From Oscillospiraceae bacterium (GTDB taxonomy: Bacteria; Bacillota; Clostridia; Oscillospirales; Oscillospiraceae), in contig JAISKH010000056.1 of NCBI GenBank assembly GCA_031261325.1, forward strand, positions 1-32,572: DNA of 32,572 nucleotides, written 5' to 3'. The notes below the pieces were generated by a model that was not told the DNA's origin, did no database searches, and was given only the letters and a program-made list of their open reading frames with translations. A program made the position numbers and the translations under genes. Of this stretch, positions 23,718 to 30,548 are shown piece by piece; positions within the stretch are counted from its first letter, which is position 1; the number at the start of each line of letters is the position of its first letter.

Positions 23718-24263
23718 TTAGAAGTTTTCGGCGAGAATCTCGAAATACGCCTGCGGGTGCGAACAGACGGGGCATGACAACGGCGCCTTTTTGCCGACCA
23801 CGACGTGACCGCAGTTGCTGCAAATCCATGTCGAGTCGCCGTCCTTGGAGAACACAAGTCCGCCCTCAACGTTTTCGATAAGCTTGCGGTAACGCTCCTC
23901 GTGGCGTTTTTCAACTTGTCCCACTTGGTCAAACAGGAACGCGATGTTGTCAAACCCCTCCTCGCGCGCCGTTTTCGCAAAGCCCGCGTACATGTCTGTC
24001 CACTCGTAGTTTTCGCCGTCCGCGCCGTCCGACAGGTTAACGACCGTCTCGGGCACTCCGCCGCCGTGCAGCAGCTTGAACCATATCTTTGCGTGCTCTT
24101 TTTCGTTATCGCTCGTCTCTTGGAAGATATTCGCGATTTGCTCATATCCGTCCTTGCGCGCTTGCGAAGCGTAGAACCCGTACTTAACGCGCGCCTGTGA
24201 CTCCCCGGCGAACGCGGCTTTCAGGTTGTCCTCGGTTTGGCTGCCCTTTAGTTCTTTTGCCAT
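23718..24263 (-). CDS. rbr: Rubrerythrin
   Basis: This 181-residue non-haem iron protein reduces peroxide in the cytoplasm of anaerobes. The ferritin-like four-helix domain carries the di-iron ligands ([30 protein letters not shown]-like [22 protein letters not shown]). A C-terminal rubredoxin-type domain has two Cys pairs, CSNCGH and CPVCSH, which pass electrons in. A good AAAGGAG site precedes the ATG. Length is close to the usual 180-195. It is probably induced by oxidative stress, although no PerR box was identified. The FNT channel gene follows on the same strand. Confidence 0.96.
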   Translation of the reverse strand: MAKELKGSQTEDNLKAAFAGESQARVKYGFYASQARKDGYEQIANIFQETSDNEKEHAKIWFKLLHGGGVPETVVNLSDGADGENYEWTDMYAGFAKTAREEGFDNIAFLFDQVGQVEKRHEERYRKLIENVEGGLVFSKDGDSTWICSNCGHVVVGKKAPLSCPVCSHPQAYFEILAENF

Positions 24264-24331
24264 AATTGTGCTCCTTTCAGGATTTAATAATATTAGTTGC
24301 GTCGGCAGTATCTTTTAGACTTGACCGATAG

Positions 24332-24360
24332 ATTTTATCATATCGGGCGGCAATGTACAA
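24332..24360 (-). promoter_or_regulatory. Possible promoter of rubrerythrin
   Basis: On the minus strand TTGTAC (24360-24355), a 17-base spacer and TAAAAT (24337-24332); TATGAT one step upstream is an alternative -10. The -35 match is weak. Confidence 0.4.
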
Positions 24361-24368
24361 GTGGAAAT

Positions 24369-25145
24369 TTAACTTTTCGTAAACAATCCGTATAACTGCA
24401 TTCGGTTGCGCACCTTTGTCTTGCCGTAAATGTTCGTCAGATGCTTCGACAGCGTGGCGGGCGTGATGAACAGCTCTTGGCACATGTCCTCGCTGCTCTT
24501 ACCGTCACAGGTGAGGACGACGATTTCCGTTTCGCGCTTTGTCAGGTTGTAGGCGGCGGCGGTCTTAACTATGCGGTCAATGTGCACGGCAGTGCCGTCC
24601 GACTCCTTCTCGCTCTCGAGCAGGCTGAAGAACTTGCGCTCCAGCGGGACCTTCAGCGCGTTCATTATATAAATGTCGCGCGCGGAGAAGTCGTCCTCCG
24701 ACTTTTCGCGTTGAAGCCCGAGAATCGTGAGCGGGCAGTCCTTGTAGACAATAGAGATGAACAGCCCCCAGTACATGTTCTTCGGCTGCCACACCTCGCG
24801 GTAGACGCGCGTCCGCTCCCACTTCGCGGGCGGGATAATGTCCGACTGGCGGAACACGGTGCTGTAGGGCGACATGACGAACTCGTTCCAATGCGGGTAA
24901 TTGCCCTTCATGAAGAACGTGTGGTCCGAAGCGTCGTCAATCGCCTCGGTCGAAACGGGGTTATCGAGCGTGACTCGCCCGTCCTCCCTTGCGGCGCGGA
25001 AGATAATGCCGGTCTGAAACGGTATCAGGGTTTTCATCTGTTGCAGGATTGTGTTGCAGGTCTCCAGATACGTGTCGCAGTAGGTGACGCGCGTCACCAT
25101 CTGCAGCAGGAACTGCCATTCGTAGTCAAACAATGTCGAACTCAA
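24369..25145 (-). CDS. LuxR-type HTH transcriptional regulator
   Basis: This 258-residue regulator has an N-terminal sensory region (1-185) with GAF/PAS-like features (LIPFQTGIIFRAA, YWGLFISIVYKD, LTILGLQREKSEDDFSARD) and a LuxR-type HTH (about 200-255: LTKRETEIVVLTCDGKSSED, FITPATLSKHLTNIYGKTKV). It lacks a receiver domain, so it is probably a ligand-binding one-component regulator. The start is TTG at 25145: an in-frame TAG lies two codons upstream, and AAAGGA precedes it by 11 bases. It is divergent from the acyl-CoA dehydrogenase-etf operon, sharing 212 bases, and probably controls it, as LuxR-family genes do in some aromatic acid reduction clusters (inference). Confidence 0.88.
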   Translation of the reverse strand: MSSTLFDYEWQFLLQMVTRVTYCDTYLETCNTILQQMKTLIPFQTGIIFRAAREDGRVTLDNPVSTEAIDDASDHTFFMKGNYPHWNEFVMSPYSTVFRQSDIIPPAKWERTRVYREVWQPKNMYWGLFISIVYKDCPLTILGLQREKSEDDFSARDIYIMNALKVPLERKFFSLLESEKESDGTAVHIDRIVKTAAAYNLTKRETEIVVLTCDGKSSEDMCQELFITPATLSKHLTNIYGKTKVRNRMQLYGLFTKS

Positions 25146-25181
25146 GCGCTATCCGTCCTTTCACCGTGGGTCATCTGTCGC

Positions 25182-25205
25182 GGGGTACCAGATATTTAGT
25201 ACCCC
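25182..25205. repeat. Inverted repeat in the leader of the LuxR-type gene
   Basis: GGGGTAC (25182-25188) and GTACCCC (25199-25205) flank a 10-base spacer. The repeat lies at the predicted 5' end of the minus-strand transcript, so it could be an operator or an RNA hairpin. Confidence 0.6.
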
Positions 25206-25214
25206 CTCCTTTAT

Positions 25215-25243
25215 AATCTAGCATAAATCACGAATTATTTCAA
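25215..25243 (-). promoter_or_regulatory. Promoter of the LuxR-type gene
   Basis: On the minus strand TTGAAA (25243-25238), a 17-base spacer and TAGATT (25220-25215) with an extended TG. Confidence 0.65.
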
Positions 25244-25287
25244 GAAAAAGTATTAAATAAAATTATGTTATATTTTTGTCGAACATA

Positions 25288-25293
25288 TATAAT
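25288..25293 (+). promoter_or_regulatory. -10 box of the acyl-CoA dehydrogenase-etf operon
   Basis: A perfect TATAAT in an AT-rich stretch, 65 bases upstream of the ATG. At 17 bases upstream the -35 is ATGTTA, a poor match, consistent with a promoter that needs an activator such as the divergent LuxR-type protein. Confidence 0.5.
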
Positions 25294-25357
25294 ATAAGTT
25301 ACAAAGCCATGTGGTTCAATCTAAGGACGTACCAATAATAGCATAGGAGGAAAAGCA

Positions 25358-26506
25358 ATGATTTTTTCGGAAAAGCATGACCTTATTCGGAAGCTGGCAC
25401 GCGATTTCGCCGAGAAAGAACTGACCAAGGAAATTCTGGACGAAATCGAAGAGACGCACGAATACCCCCGCGAGTTGCTCGCAAAAATGGGCAAGGCGGG
25501 ATTTTTCGGTGTTAAAACCCCGAAAAAGTATGGCGGGCAAGGCTCCGACTACATCTCTTACGCAATCATACTCGAAGAGCTGGGTCGCGTCAGCGCCGTC
25601 ACGGACATCTGGGTTTCCGCCCCGAACTCTCTCGGCGGCGGTCCGCTGATGCTCGCGGGGACGGAAGCGCAGCTTGAGAAGTACCTGCGCCCCGTCGCAA
25701 CAGGCGAAGGCATCATGGCGTTCGGTCTGACCGAGCCGGAAGCCGGCTCAGACGCGGGCGGCACTCGCTCTACCGCCGTCAAGGACGGCGACTACTACGT
25801 GCTGAACGGTCGCAAGACGTTCATCACGACGGCTCCGGTCGCCGACTGGGCAATCATCTACGCGAGAACCGACATGACGAAAGTCGGCACGTCGCGCGGA
25901 ATTTCGGCGTTCATCGTCGATATGAAGCTGCCGGGCGTTTCCTGCGGTAAGGCGGAGAACAAGATGGGCATCATCGGCTGCCCCACGTCGGACATTATCC
26001 TTGAGGACGTTCGCGTACATAAGGACGACCTGTTGGGTGAGGAAAACCGCGGCTTCCAGAACGCGATGAAAACCCTCGACATCGGTCGTATCGGCGTCGC
26101 CGCAATGAGCATCGGCGTGGCGCAGGGCGCGCTCGACGAAGCGATTAAGTACTCCAAGGAGCGCAAGCAGTTCGGTCAGCGTATCGCCGATTTTCAAGCT
26201 ATCGGCTTCATGATTGCCGACATGGCGACGAAGCTGCAAGCGGCGAAAGAGCTCGTTTACCGCGCGGCGCAGCTAAAGGACGCGAACTCGAGCGAAGCGG
26301 GCGTTGCCGCCAGCATGGCGAAGCTCTACGCGACGGAAATCTGTAACGAAATCGCGGGCAAGGCCGTCCAGATTCACGGCGGATACGGCTTCATCAAGGA
26401 GTACAAGGTTGAGCGCATTTACCGCGACTGCCGCGTGTTCACGATTTTCGAGGGCACAAGCCAGGTTCAGCAGTTGGTCATCTCCAACGCGCTGCTGAAG
26501 AAATAG
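25358..26506 (+). CDS. Acyl-CoA dehydrogenase (CarC/Bcd-like enoyl-CoA reductase subunit)
   Basis: This 382-residue flavoenzyme has the acyl-CoA dehydrogenase fold: an N-terminal helical domain, FGLTEPEAGSDAGGTRSTAV (FAD/substrate contact) in the beta domain, and a C-terminal helical domain with SKERKQFGQRIADFQAI, QIHGGYGFIKEYKVERIYRD and the catalytic Glu365 in IFEGTSQVQQ. In anaerobes such enzymes usually run as enoyl-CoA reductases. It is followed by etfB and a ferredoxin-fused etfA, the same order as carCDE (caffeyl-CoA reductase) of Acetobacterium. The substrate (crotonyl-, acryloyl- or aryl-acrylyl-CoA) cannot be told from sequence; no thiolase, crotonase or CoA-transferase gene adjoins. 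A strong AGGAGG site precedes the ATG. Confidence 0.94.
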   Translation: MIFSEKHDLIRKLARDFAEKELTKEILDEIEETHEYPRELLAKMGKAGFFGVKTPKKYGGQGSDYISYAIILEELGRVSAVTDIWVSAPNSLGGGPLMLAGTEAQLEKYLRPVATGEGIMAFGLTEPEAGSDAGGTRSTAVKDGDYYVLNGRKTFITTAPVADWAIIYARTDMTKVGTSRGISAFIVDMKLPGVSCGKAENKMGIIGCPTSDIILEDVRVHKDDLLGEENRGFQNAMKTLDIGRIGVAAMSIGVAQGALDEAIKYSKERKQFGQRIADFQAIGFMIADMATKLQAAKELVYRAAQLKDANSSEAGVAASMAKLYATEICNEIAGKAVQIHGGYGFIKEYKVERIYRDCRVFTIFEGTSQVQQLVISNALLKK

Positions 26507-26518
26507 GGAGGATTTACG

Positions 26519-27307
26519 ATGAAAATTATTGTCTGTGCAAAGCAGGTTCCCGACACGAACGAGGTTAAGATTGACCCCGTTAAGGGCACCCTGATACGTG
26601 ACGGCGTTCCGTCAATACTCAACCCCGACGACGCGAACGCGCTTGAAGCCGCGCTCGCGCTGAAGGACCGTTATCCCGACACCACAATCTCCGTCGTGTC
26701 GATGGGACCCCCGCAGGCGAACTACATGCTGCGCGAGTGTCTCGCAATGGGTGCGGACGAAGCTTATCTGCTCTCCTCCCGCGCGTTCGGCGGCGCGGAC
26801 ACCTGCGCGACTTCCACGACGATTGCCGCCGGTATTCGCAAGATTGCCGACTATGACATCATCTTCGCGGGTCGTCAGGCTATCGACGGCGACACGGCGC
26901 AGGTCGGTCCCCAAACCGCGCAGCGTCTCGGGCTTCCGTCCGTCACGTATGTGCAGAATATTCGCGAGCTGAAGCAAGGCTCCGTTATCGTCGAGCGTCA
27001 GCTTGAGGACGGTTACGAGGTTGTTGAGGTTCAGACTCCCTGCGTGCTGACCGCCGTTAAGGAACTGAACACGCCCCGTTATATGTCCGTCGAGAACATT
27101 GAGGAAGCTTACACAAAGGCAATCACGACATGGAACGAGGTTGACGTTAACCTCAAGCCCGAGGATTGCGGACTGAAAGCGTCACCGACGCAGATTCTCC
27201 GCAGCTTCGCGCCGGCTCCGAAGGGCAAGGGCAAGCTGCTCGCCGGTTCAATCGCGGAGGTTTCGGCGCAACTCGTTGCCGAGCTTTCCGAATTGCACGT
27301 AATATAG
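26519..27307 (+). CDS. etfB: Electron transfer flavoprotein beta subunit
   Basis: This 262-residue EtfB subunit forms a heterodimer with EtfA that passes electrons to or from the acyl-CoA dehydrogenase. Family marks are the N-terminal IIVCAKQVPDTNEVKIDP, the run GTLIRDGVPSILNPDDANAL, ISVVSMGPPQA, the nucleotide-binding IIFAGRQAIDGDTAQVGPQT and the C-terminal docking region with LKASPTQILRSFAP. The VPDT...GTL.R.GVPSI.NP.D pattern is typical of Etf partners in NADH-using, bifurcating complexes. GGGAGG precedes the ATG, 12 bases after the dehydrogenase stop. The etfA gene follows 14 bases later. Confidence 0.95.
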   Translation: MKIIVCAKQVPDTNEVKIDPVKGTLIRDGVPSILNPDDANALEAALALKDRYPDTTISVVSMGPPQANYMLRECLAMGADEAYLLSSRAFGGADTCATSTTIAAGIRKIADYDIIFAGRQAIDGDTAQVGPQTAQRLGLPSVTYVQNIRELKQGSVIVERQLEDGYEVVEVQTPCVLTAVKELNTPRYMSVENIEEAYTKAITTWNEVDVNLKPEDCGLKASPTQILRSFAPAPKGKGKLLAGSIAEVSAQLVAELSELHVI

Positions 27308-27321
27308 GAGGACGCTGAACA

Positions 27322-28524
27322 ATGGCTGTTAAAATAAATTTAGAAAAATGCATCGGCTGCGGGAGCTGCGTAAAGGCTTGCCCGTTCGACGCGATTACGA
27401 TTATCGACAAGAAAGCAATCATCGGTCCCAAGTGCACAAACTGCGGCTCGTGCGTTGACGCTTGCCCCGCAAAGGTCGGCGCAATCAGCGTCGTCGAAGA
27501 GGACAAGAAGGGCGAAGTTGACATTACCCTGTACCACGACGTGTGGGTGTTCATGGAGCAGCGTGACGGCGTTCTCGCGAACGTCTCCGTCGAGCTTCTG
27601 GGTGAGGGCAAACGTCTTGCGGGCGAGATTGGCTGCAAGCTTGCCGCCGTTCTCTGCGGCGACGGCGTTGACAACCTCGTTGACGAGATTTTCGAGTACG
27701 GCGCGGACAAGGTGTACTACGCTTCCGCTCCCGAGCTGAAGAGCTACAACACCGACGCTTACAACAAGACAATCTACGAAGCGATTCTGAAGTACAAGCC
27801 CGAAGTGCTCCTGCTCGGCGCGACGCATGTCGGGCGCGACCTCGGACCCTGCCTCGCGGTTCAATGCGGCACAGGTCTGACGGCGGACTGCACAAAGCTT
27901 GACATTGACCCCGAGGACAAGAAGCTCCAACAGACGCGTCCCGCGTTCGGCGGCAACCTGATGGCGACGATTCTTATTCCGAAGCATCGCCCGCAGATGT
28001 CCACCGTGCGTCCCGGCGTTATGGAGAAGCCTGTCAAGGTAGCGGGCGCGAAGGGCGAGCTTATCACGCTTAGCACGTCGTTCAAGGACGGCGACATTCG
28101 CACAAAGGTTCTTGAGATAGTCAAGGGTCTTACCGAAAAGGTGTCGCTCACAGATGCGAAGTACATCATCTCCGGCGGTCACGGGCTTCAGTCCGGCGAG
28201 CACACCCCCGAAGAGGGTTTTGAGCTTCTGAAGAAGCTTGCCGACCGTCTCGGCGGCGTTGTCGGCGCAAGCCGCGCGGCTGTTGACGCGGGTTGGATTG
28301 AGCACTCGCATCAGGTTGGGCAGACGGGCACGACCGTTAAGCCGACAATCTATTTCGCGTGCGGCATCAGCGGCGCGATTCAGCACCTCGCCGGTATGCA
28401 GAACTCCGGTTACATCGTGGCGATTAACAAGAATGAGAACGCGCCTATCTTTGACATCGCGGACTACGGTATCGTCGGCGACCTGTACAAGGTTATTCCC
28501 GAGATTCTTTCCGTGCTCGGCTAA
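27322..28524 (+). CDS. etfA: Electron transfer flavoprotein alpha subunit with N-terminal ferredoxin domain
   Basis: This 400-residue EtfA is longer than the usual ~320-340 because residues 1-66 are a 2[4Fe-4S] ferredoxin domain with two complete motifs, [12 protein letters not shown] and [12 protein letters not shown]. The EtfA N domain follows ([20 protein letters not shown]) and then the FAD domain ([20 protein letters not shown], then [20 protein letters not shown] and [20 protein letters not shown]). The ferredoxin extension is known from CarE of the Acetobacterium caffeyl-CoA reductase complex, where NADH electrons are split between enoyl-CoA and ferredoxin. The operon would thus conserve energy by reducing ferredoxin (inference). 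RBS AGGAGG. A strong terminator follows. Confidence 0.95.
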   Translation: MAVKINLEKCIGCGSCVKACPFDAITIIDKKAIIGPKCTNCGSCVDACPAKVGAISVVEEDKKGEVDITLYHDVWVFMEQRDGVLANVSVELLGEGKRLAGEIGCKLAAVLCGDGVDNLVDEIFEYGADKVYYASAPELKSYNTDAYNKTIYEAILKYKPEVLLLGATHVGRDLGPCLAVQCGTGLTADCTKLDIDPEDKKLQQTRPAFGGNLMATILIPKHRPQMSTVRPGVMEKPVKVAGAKGELITLSTSFKDGDIRTKVLEIVKGLTEKVSLTDAKYIISGGHGLQSGEHTPEEGFELLKKLADRLGGVVGASRAAVDAGWIEHSHQVGQTGTTVKPTIYFACGISGAIQHLAGMQNSGYIVAINKNENAPIFDIADYGIVGDLYKVIPEILSVLG

Positions 28525-28539
28525 GGCAAAAACGTAACG

Positions 28540-28571
28540 ACCGCTCCCCTGCTTTCGGGGAGCGGTTTTTT
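28540..28571 (+). terminator. Terminator of the acd-etfBA operon
   Basis: A perfect 10-bp stem, ACCGCTCCCC (28540-28549) against GGGGAGCGGT (28557-28566) with a 7-base loop, runs into six T. Confidence 0.92.
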
Positions 28572-28605
28572 GTCGGCAAAAATGTCGGCGGAAGAGATTT
28601 TATGC

Positions 28606-28634
28606 TTGACAATCGCGTGCGGGCGTTGTAGAAT
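28606..28634 (+). promoter_or_regulatory. Promoter of the tRNA-Thr gene
   Basis: TTGACA (28606-28611), a 17-base spacer and TAGAAT (28629-28634), 65 bases upstream of the tRNA. Confidence 0.8.
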
Positions 28635-28698
28635 ATTATTCGCGTCCGAACGATGCCGCGCCGCGGTTTCGTCTCGCGCCAAGTTTATGGTCAAGTTC

Positions 28699-28774
28699 GC
28701 TGGTGTAGCTCAGCAGGTAGAGCAGCTGATTTGTAATCAGCAGGTCGGGGGTTCGAATCCGTCCACCAGCTCCA
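28699..28774 (+). tRNA. tRNA-Thr (anticodon TGT), CCA encoded
   Basis: A full cloverleaf of 76 bases. The acceptor stem GCTGGTG (28699-28705) pairs with CACCAGC (28764-28770), followed by T and encoded CCA. The D arm (GCTCAGCAGGTAGAGC) and T arm (GTTCGAATC) are standard. The anticodon stem GCTGA/TCAGC encloses TTTGTAA, so the anticodon is TGT (threonine). It has its own promoter and a strong 3' terminator. It lies at the border between host-like DNA and a decayed accessory region, the usual place for integration. Confidence 0.97.
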
Positions 28775-28780
28775 AAGTCA

Positions 28781-28815
28781 AAACCCCTTGCAAACTCTGC
28801 GTTTGCAAGGGGTTT
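28781..28815 (+). terminator. Terminator of tRNA-Thr
   Basis: A perfect 15-bp stem (AAACCCCTTGCAAAC, 28781-28795, against GTTTGCAAGGGGTTT, 28801-28815) with a TCTGC loop starts 6 bases after the tRNA. Confidence 0.88.
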
Positions 28816-28857
28816 AACTTTATCCACCCACTCAAATCTCCCGCAAAACCAACCTCT

Positions 28858-29061
28858 CTACCGCGCGTTATTGTGCATCGCAAGCCGCTCCTTGTCCGTC
28901 GTGCCGAGGTCAACGGCGGCGCGGTACCGCTGCAAGTCGCTGACGGATTTCGCGCCCGCTGCTGGCTGTAGTGCGCCGAGCGTGTTAGTGAGCACCCGCG
29001 CCCGCGCGCTCGTAACTCCAGCGGCGGTTGCGCGCTCGTATTGGTTCGCGCTTACCGGCAC
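28858..29061 (-). pseudogene. Unrecognised helical protein fragment, possible phage relic
   Basis: A 67-codon frame with a GTG start and no ribosome site (SANQYERATAAGVTSARARV, then SVSDLQRYRAAVDLGTTDKE). It is Ala/Arg-rich and helical, and its base composition is like the host part. The V-S-x-x-Q-R pattern faintly recalls C-terminal repeats of phage structural proteins, but I do not recognise it firmly. It begins 5 bases past the stop of the sigma-like fragment, so it is probably a truncated piece brought next to it by deletion. Confidence 0.3.
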
Positions 29062-29065
29062 TTGG

Positions 29066-29191
29066 TTAGCGGCGGCTGTGCTTTCGGTCGGAGTTATACT
29101 CCTCTTTGTTCATTGCGACCAGCAGGTCATAGAACTGCTCGTCGACTTCGATTACTGTTGTTCCTGTGGAATTTGTGTAGGTGTACTTCGT
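29066..29191 (-). pseudogene. Sigma-70-like factor N-terminal fragment with lost start codon (ACG)
   Basis: A 41-codon remnant, KYTYTNSTGTTVIEVDEQFY then EYNSDRKHSRR and stop, resembles the N terminus of small sigma-70-family factors carried by integrative elements of Bacillota (which usually run on for about 100 more residues). A perfect AAAGGAG lies 7 bases before an ACG codon exactly where ATG is expected, so the start seems lost by a single T-to-C change, and the rest of the gene is missing. An in-frame TAA lies 9 codons upstream of the ACG and no other good start is present. Most likely a dead fragment; weak initiation from ACG cannot be excluded. Confidence 0.5.
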
Positions 29192-29237
29192 GATGTAGCT
29201 CCTTTGAATTTCGACTTAGAAATCCGCAAGAGCCATT

Positions 29238-29260
29238 CTTTTTTTGTGAAACAAAAAAAG
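29238..29260. repeat. Perfect inverted repeat of T7/A7 arms
   Basis: CTTTTTTTGT (29238-29247) and ACAAAAAAAG (29251-29260) are perfect 10-base arms around GAA. The repeat abuts the larger hairpin at 29260-29301, giving two stacked hairpins. Confidence 0.7.
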
Positions 29261-29301
29261 ACAGTAGTGGAACGCCTCAATAGGCGCCTCGCACTACCGT
29301 C
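29253..29301 (-). terminator. Terminator of the 52-residue gene
   Basis: On the minus strand GACGGTAGTG (29301-29292) pairs with CACTACTGTC (29269-29260), with an inner GCGCCT/AGGCGT hairpin, and is followed by seven T (29259-29253). It lies 32 bases past the stop. Confidence 0.75.
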
Positions 29302-29332
29302 CCAGCGGTCTCGCGGATGTTTGGTTGCTGCT

Positions 29333-29491
29333 TTACGCAGCGGTTTTTGTGTTGACGACTTCGTAACTGCCGTCGGGCTTGCGTGTGATTTCGGTTTCGC
29401 AATCTTTTAGCTTTATGGCGATGGTGTCCGACTGCTCGTCCAGTTTTGCGACCAGCCTACCATCGGCATTTTTAATGGGTTTCACAGGCAT
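29333..29491 (-). CDS. Small 52-residue protein, unknown function
   Basis: A short gene encoding a charged soluble protein that begins MPVKPIKNADGRLVAKLDEQ and continues with IKLKDCETEITRKPDGSYEV. The predicted form is a compact beta sheet (strands at 13-17, 23-29, 33-37 and 43-47). The ATG follows GAGGAGG by 5 bases, one of the best sites in the window, and a full terminator follows, so it is probably expressed. It reads toward the sigma-like fragment, and such small proteins are common in conjugative and phage-like elements. I do not recognise the family. Confidence 0.6.
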   Translation of the reverse strand: MPVKPIKNADGRLVAKLDEQSDTIAIKLKDCETEITRKPDGSYEVVNTKTAA

Positions 29492-29533
29492 TTGACCTCC
29501 TCTTCTTGTTGATTCGCAATCGCAAAATAACTG

Positions 29534-29563
29534 TTGATTTTTTGCGAAGTAATGTGCTATTAT
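29534..29563 (+). promoter_or_regulatory. Promoter driving the relic conflict-gene region
   Basis: TTGATT (29534-29539), an 18-base spacer and TATTAT (29558-29563) with extended TG. It predicts a ~150-base leader before the ATG at 29720. Confidence 0.5.
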
Positions 29564-29652
29564 CGTGAATAGTCTGAATAGGACTGCATTTCATAGCACA
29601 GCTAGTGGCTTGTCCGCACTTCTATTATAAAAAATGAGCTTGCTTGAAAGCC

Positions 29653-29691
29653 GTACAAACCCGTCCTTTTTTCGTCCCGAAGCGTACAAAC
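29653..29691. repeat. Direct repeat GTACAAAC with 31-base period
   Basis: GTACAAAC occurs at 29653-29660 and 29684-29691, about three helical turns apart, between the promoter and the ribosome site at 29704-29711. It might bind a regulator; none is known. Confidence 0.45.
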
Positions 29692-29719
29692 GATAAACTG
29701 TCATAAGGAGGTGTGGCTG

Positions 29720-30274
29720 ATGACATTCAGTAAATTTGCTCATATGCTCTATCCGTTCTGCGGCGATGGAAAGTCACCGGCGGACTTTGTTGTTGCGCTG
29801 ATTGGCAGCATCACCGAAGAGACAGAAACTATGACCTCCCCTTGCCGGATTTCAAGCCCGATTACTTGCGGCGTATTTACAACGGCAAACGGGCAATATC
29901 ACAGAAAACGCCACTTTTGTGGTCAGCCATTTAGACAAATATTTGAAATATAAAAAGAACTTCCAGCGGCAGCGTAAAGACTACTATGCCGCTGAAAGTG
30001 TGAGACGAGGAACACGGGAGGCGTTTGTCGATGCCGACCCCGACCAATTTGAACATTGAAAGACGAAACCCACAACGGGATTGTTGAAGTGCATGAGCGA
30101 AACTACGACCACGGTTATGCCCGACTCAATGCTGTAATGAGTCAGGCGGCGCCGGTACCTATCAGCAAATGCGTCCTGCGGGAAACCGACCGGATTGGCA
30201 ACAGCGATAAGAAAGGCGCGTGCCATTTCCTTGTGAATGACGGACGAATAAAGTGGGTGGACGAAGATGAGTGA
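29720..30274 (+). pseudogene. Frameshifted relic: HTH-like N terminus joined to an ABC-3C-type C-terminal domain
   Basis: The reading frame starts well (AAGGAGG, then ATG, MTFSKFAHMLYPFCGDGKSP) but is broken three times, each as if one base were missing from a short run: near 29821 (GAG/GAC), near 29905-29908 (AAAA) and near 30056 (CATTG). Restoring these gives one continuous protein of about 185 residues. The first ~75 (DFKPDYLRRIYNGKRAISQK, then ATFVVSHLDK) look like a small HTH-type module. The remainder (KKNFQRQRKDYYAAESVRRG, DETHNGIVEVHERNYDHGYA, KKGACHFLVNDGRIKWVDED) resembles the C-terminal domain of ABC-three-component system effectors. Its last codons overlap the next frame (GATGAGTGA). 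The domain call is from memory of the family pattern and needs a profile search. Confidence 0.5.
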
Positions 30275-30548
30275 TATTTTCAACACCCTGTTTGAGGTTT
30301 TGCTCCGTGCCTTGCTTGTTTTGGAAGCCGCAGGAACGCAGCGCATCAGCACGGATATGATAGCCACCGTTGACTTCATTACCGTGTATGGAAAGGGCTT
30401 TGATGTCTCAGGTGAGAATTTGCACGGAGACAACAATTTCAAGTTCAGCGAGTTTGCCGTGCGGCGCGATACAGTCAAAAAAGCGGTGAAACAGCTTGTG
30501 CCGGATGGACTGGTAACGGTAGGGGTCAAACGTAAAGGAGGCGTTCAA
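30267..30548 (+). pseudogene. Truncated ABC-three-component middle-component-like protein
   Basis: About 94 codons, SDIFNTLFEVLLRALLVLEA, then DMIATVDFITVYGKGFDVSG, ENLHGDNNFKFSEFAVRRDT and KKAVKQLVPDGLV, match the winged-helix middle-component pattern of ABC-3C conflict systems, which couples the effector to an SMC-like ABC ATPase. The start overlaps the preceding frame by 8 bases, as in intact systems. The C-terminal half is absent: after VGVKRKGG the frame runs through the ribosome site of the XRE gene and continues in frame into it. The partner ABC ATPase gene is not present downstream. The relic is probably inactive, though a 168-residue fusion could be translated. Confidence 0.55.
30534..30541 (+). 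promoter_or_regulatory. Internal ribosome binding site deciding the XRE start
   Basis: AAAGGAGG lies 7 bases before the ATG at 30549, inside the longer open frame. It shows that the XRE protein is translated on its own. Confidence 0.8.

Larger units (their letters stand above)
29492..29719. other. AT-rich intergenic region of the accessory segment
   Basis: A 228-base stretch without a gene, between the 52-residue gene (minus) and the relic at 29720 (plus). It holds one plus-strand promoter and two GTACAAAC repeats, annotated separately. Nothing else is recognised. Confidence 0.6.

Noticed and set aside
27340-28386. A 348-codon frame antisense to etfA
   Set aside because: It mirrors the GC-rich codon pattern of etfA, has no ribosome site and resembles no protein family. 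Similar antisense frames over galE (173-931), the binding protein (6332-7168) and the stalk gene (9490-10245) are rejected for the same reason.
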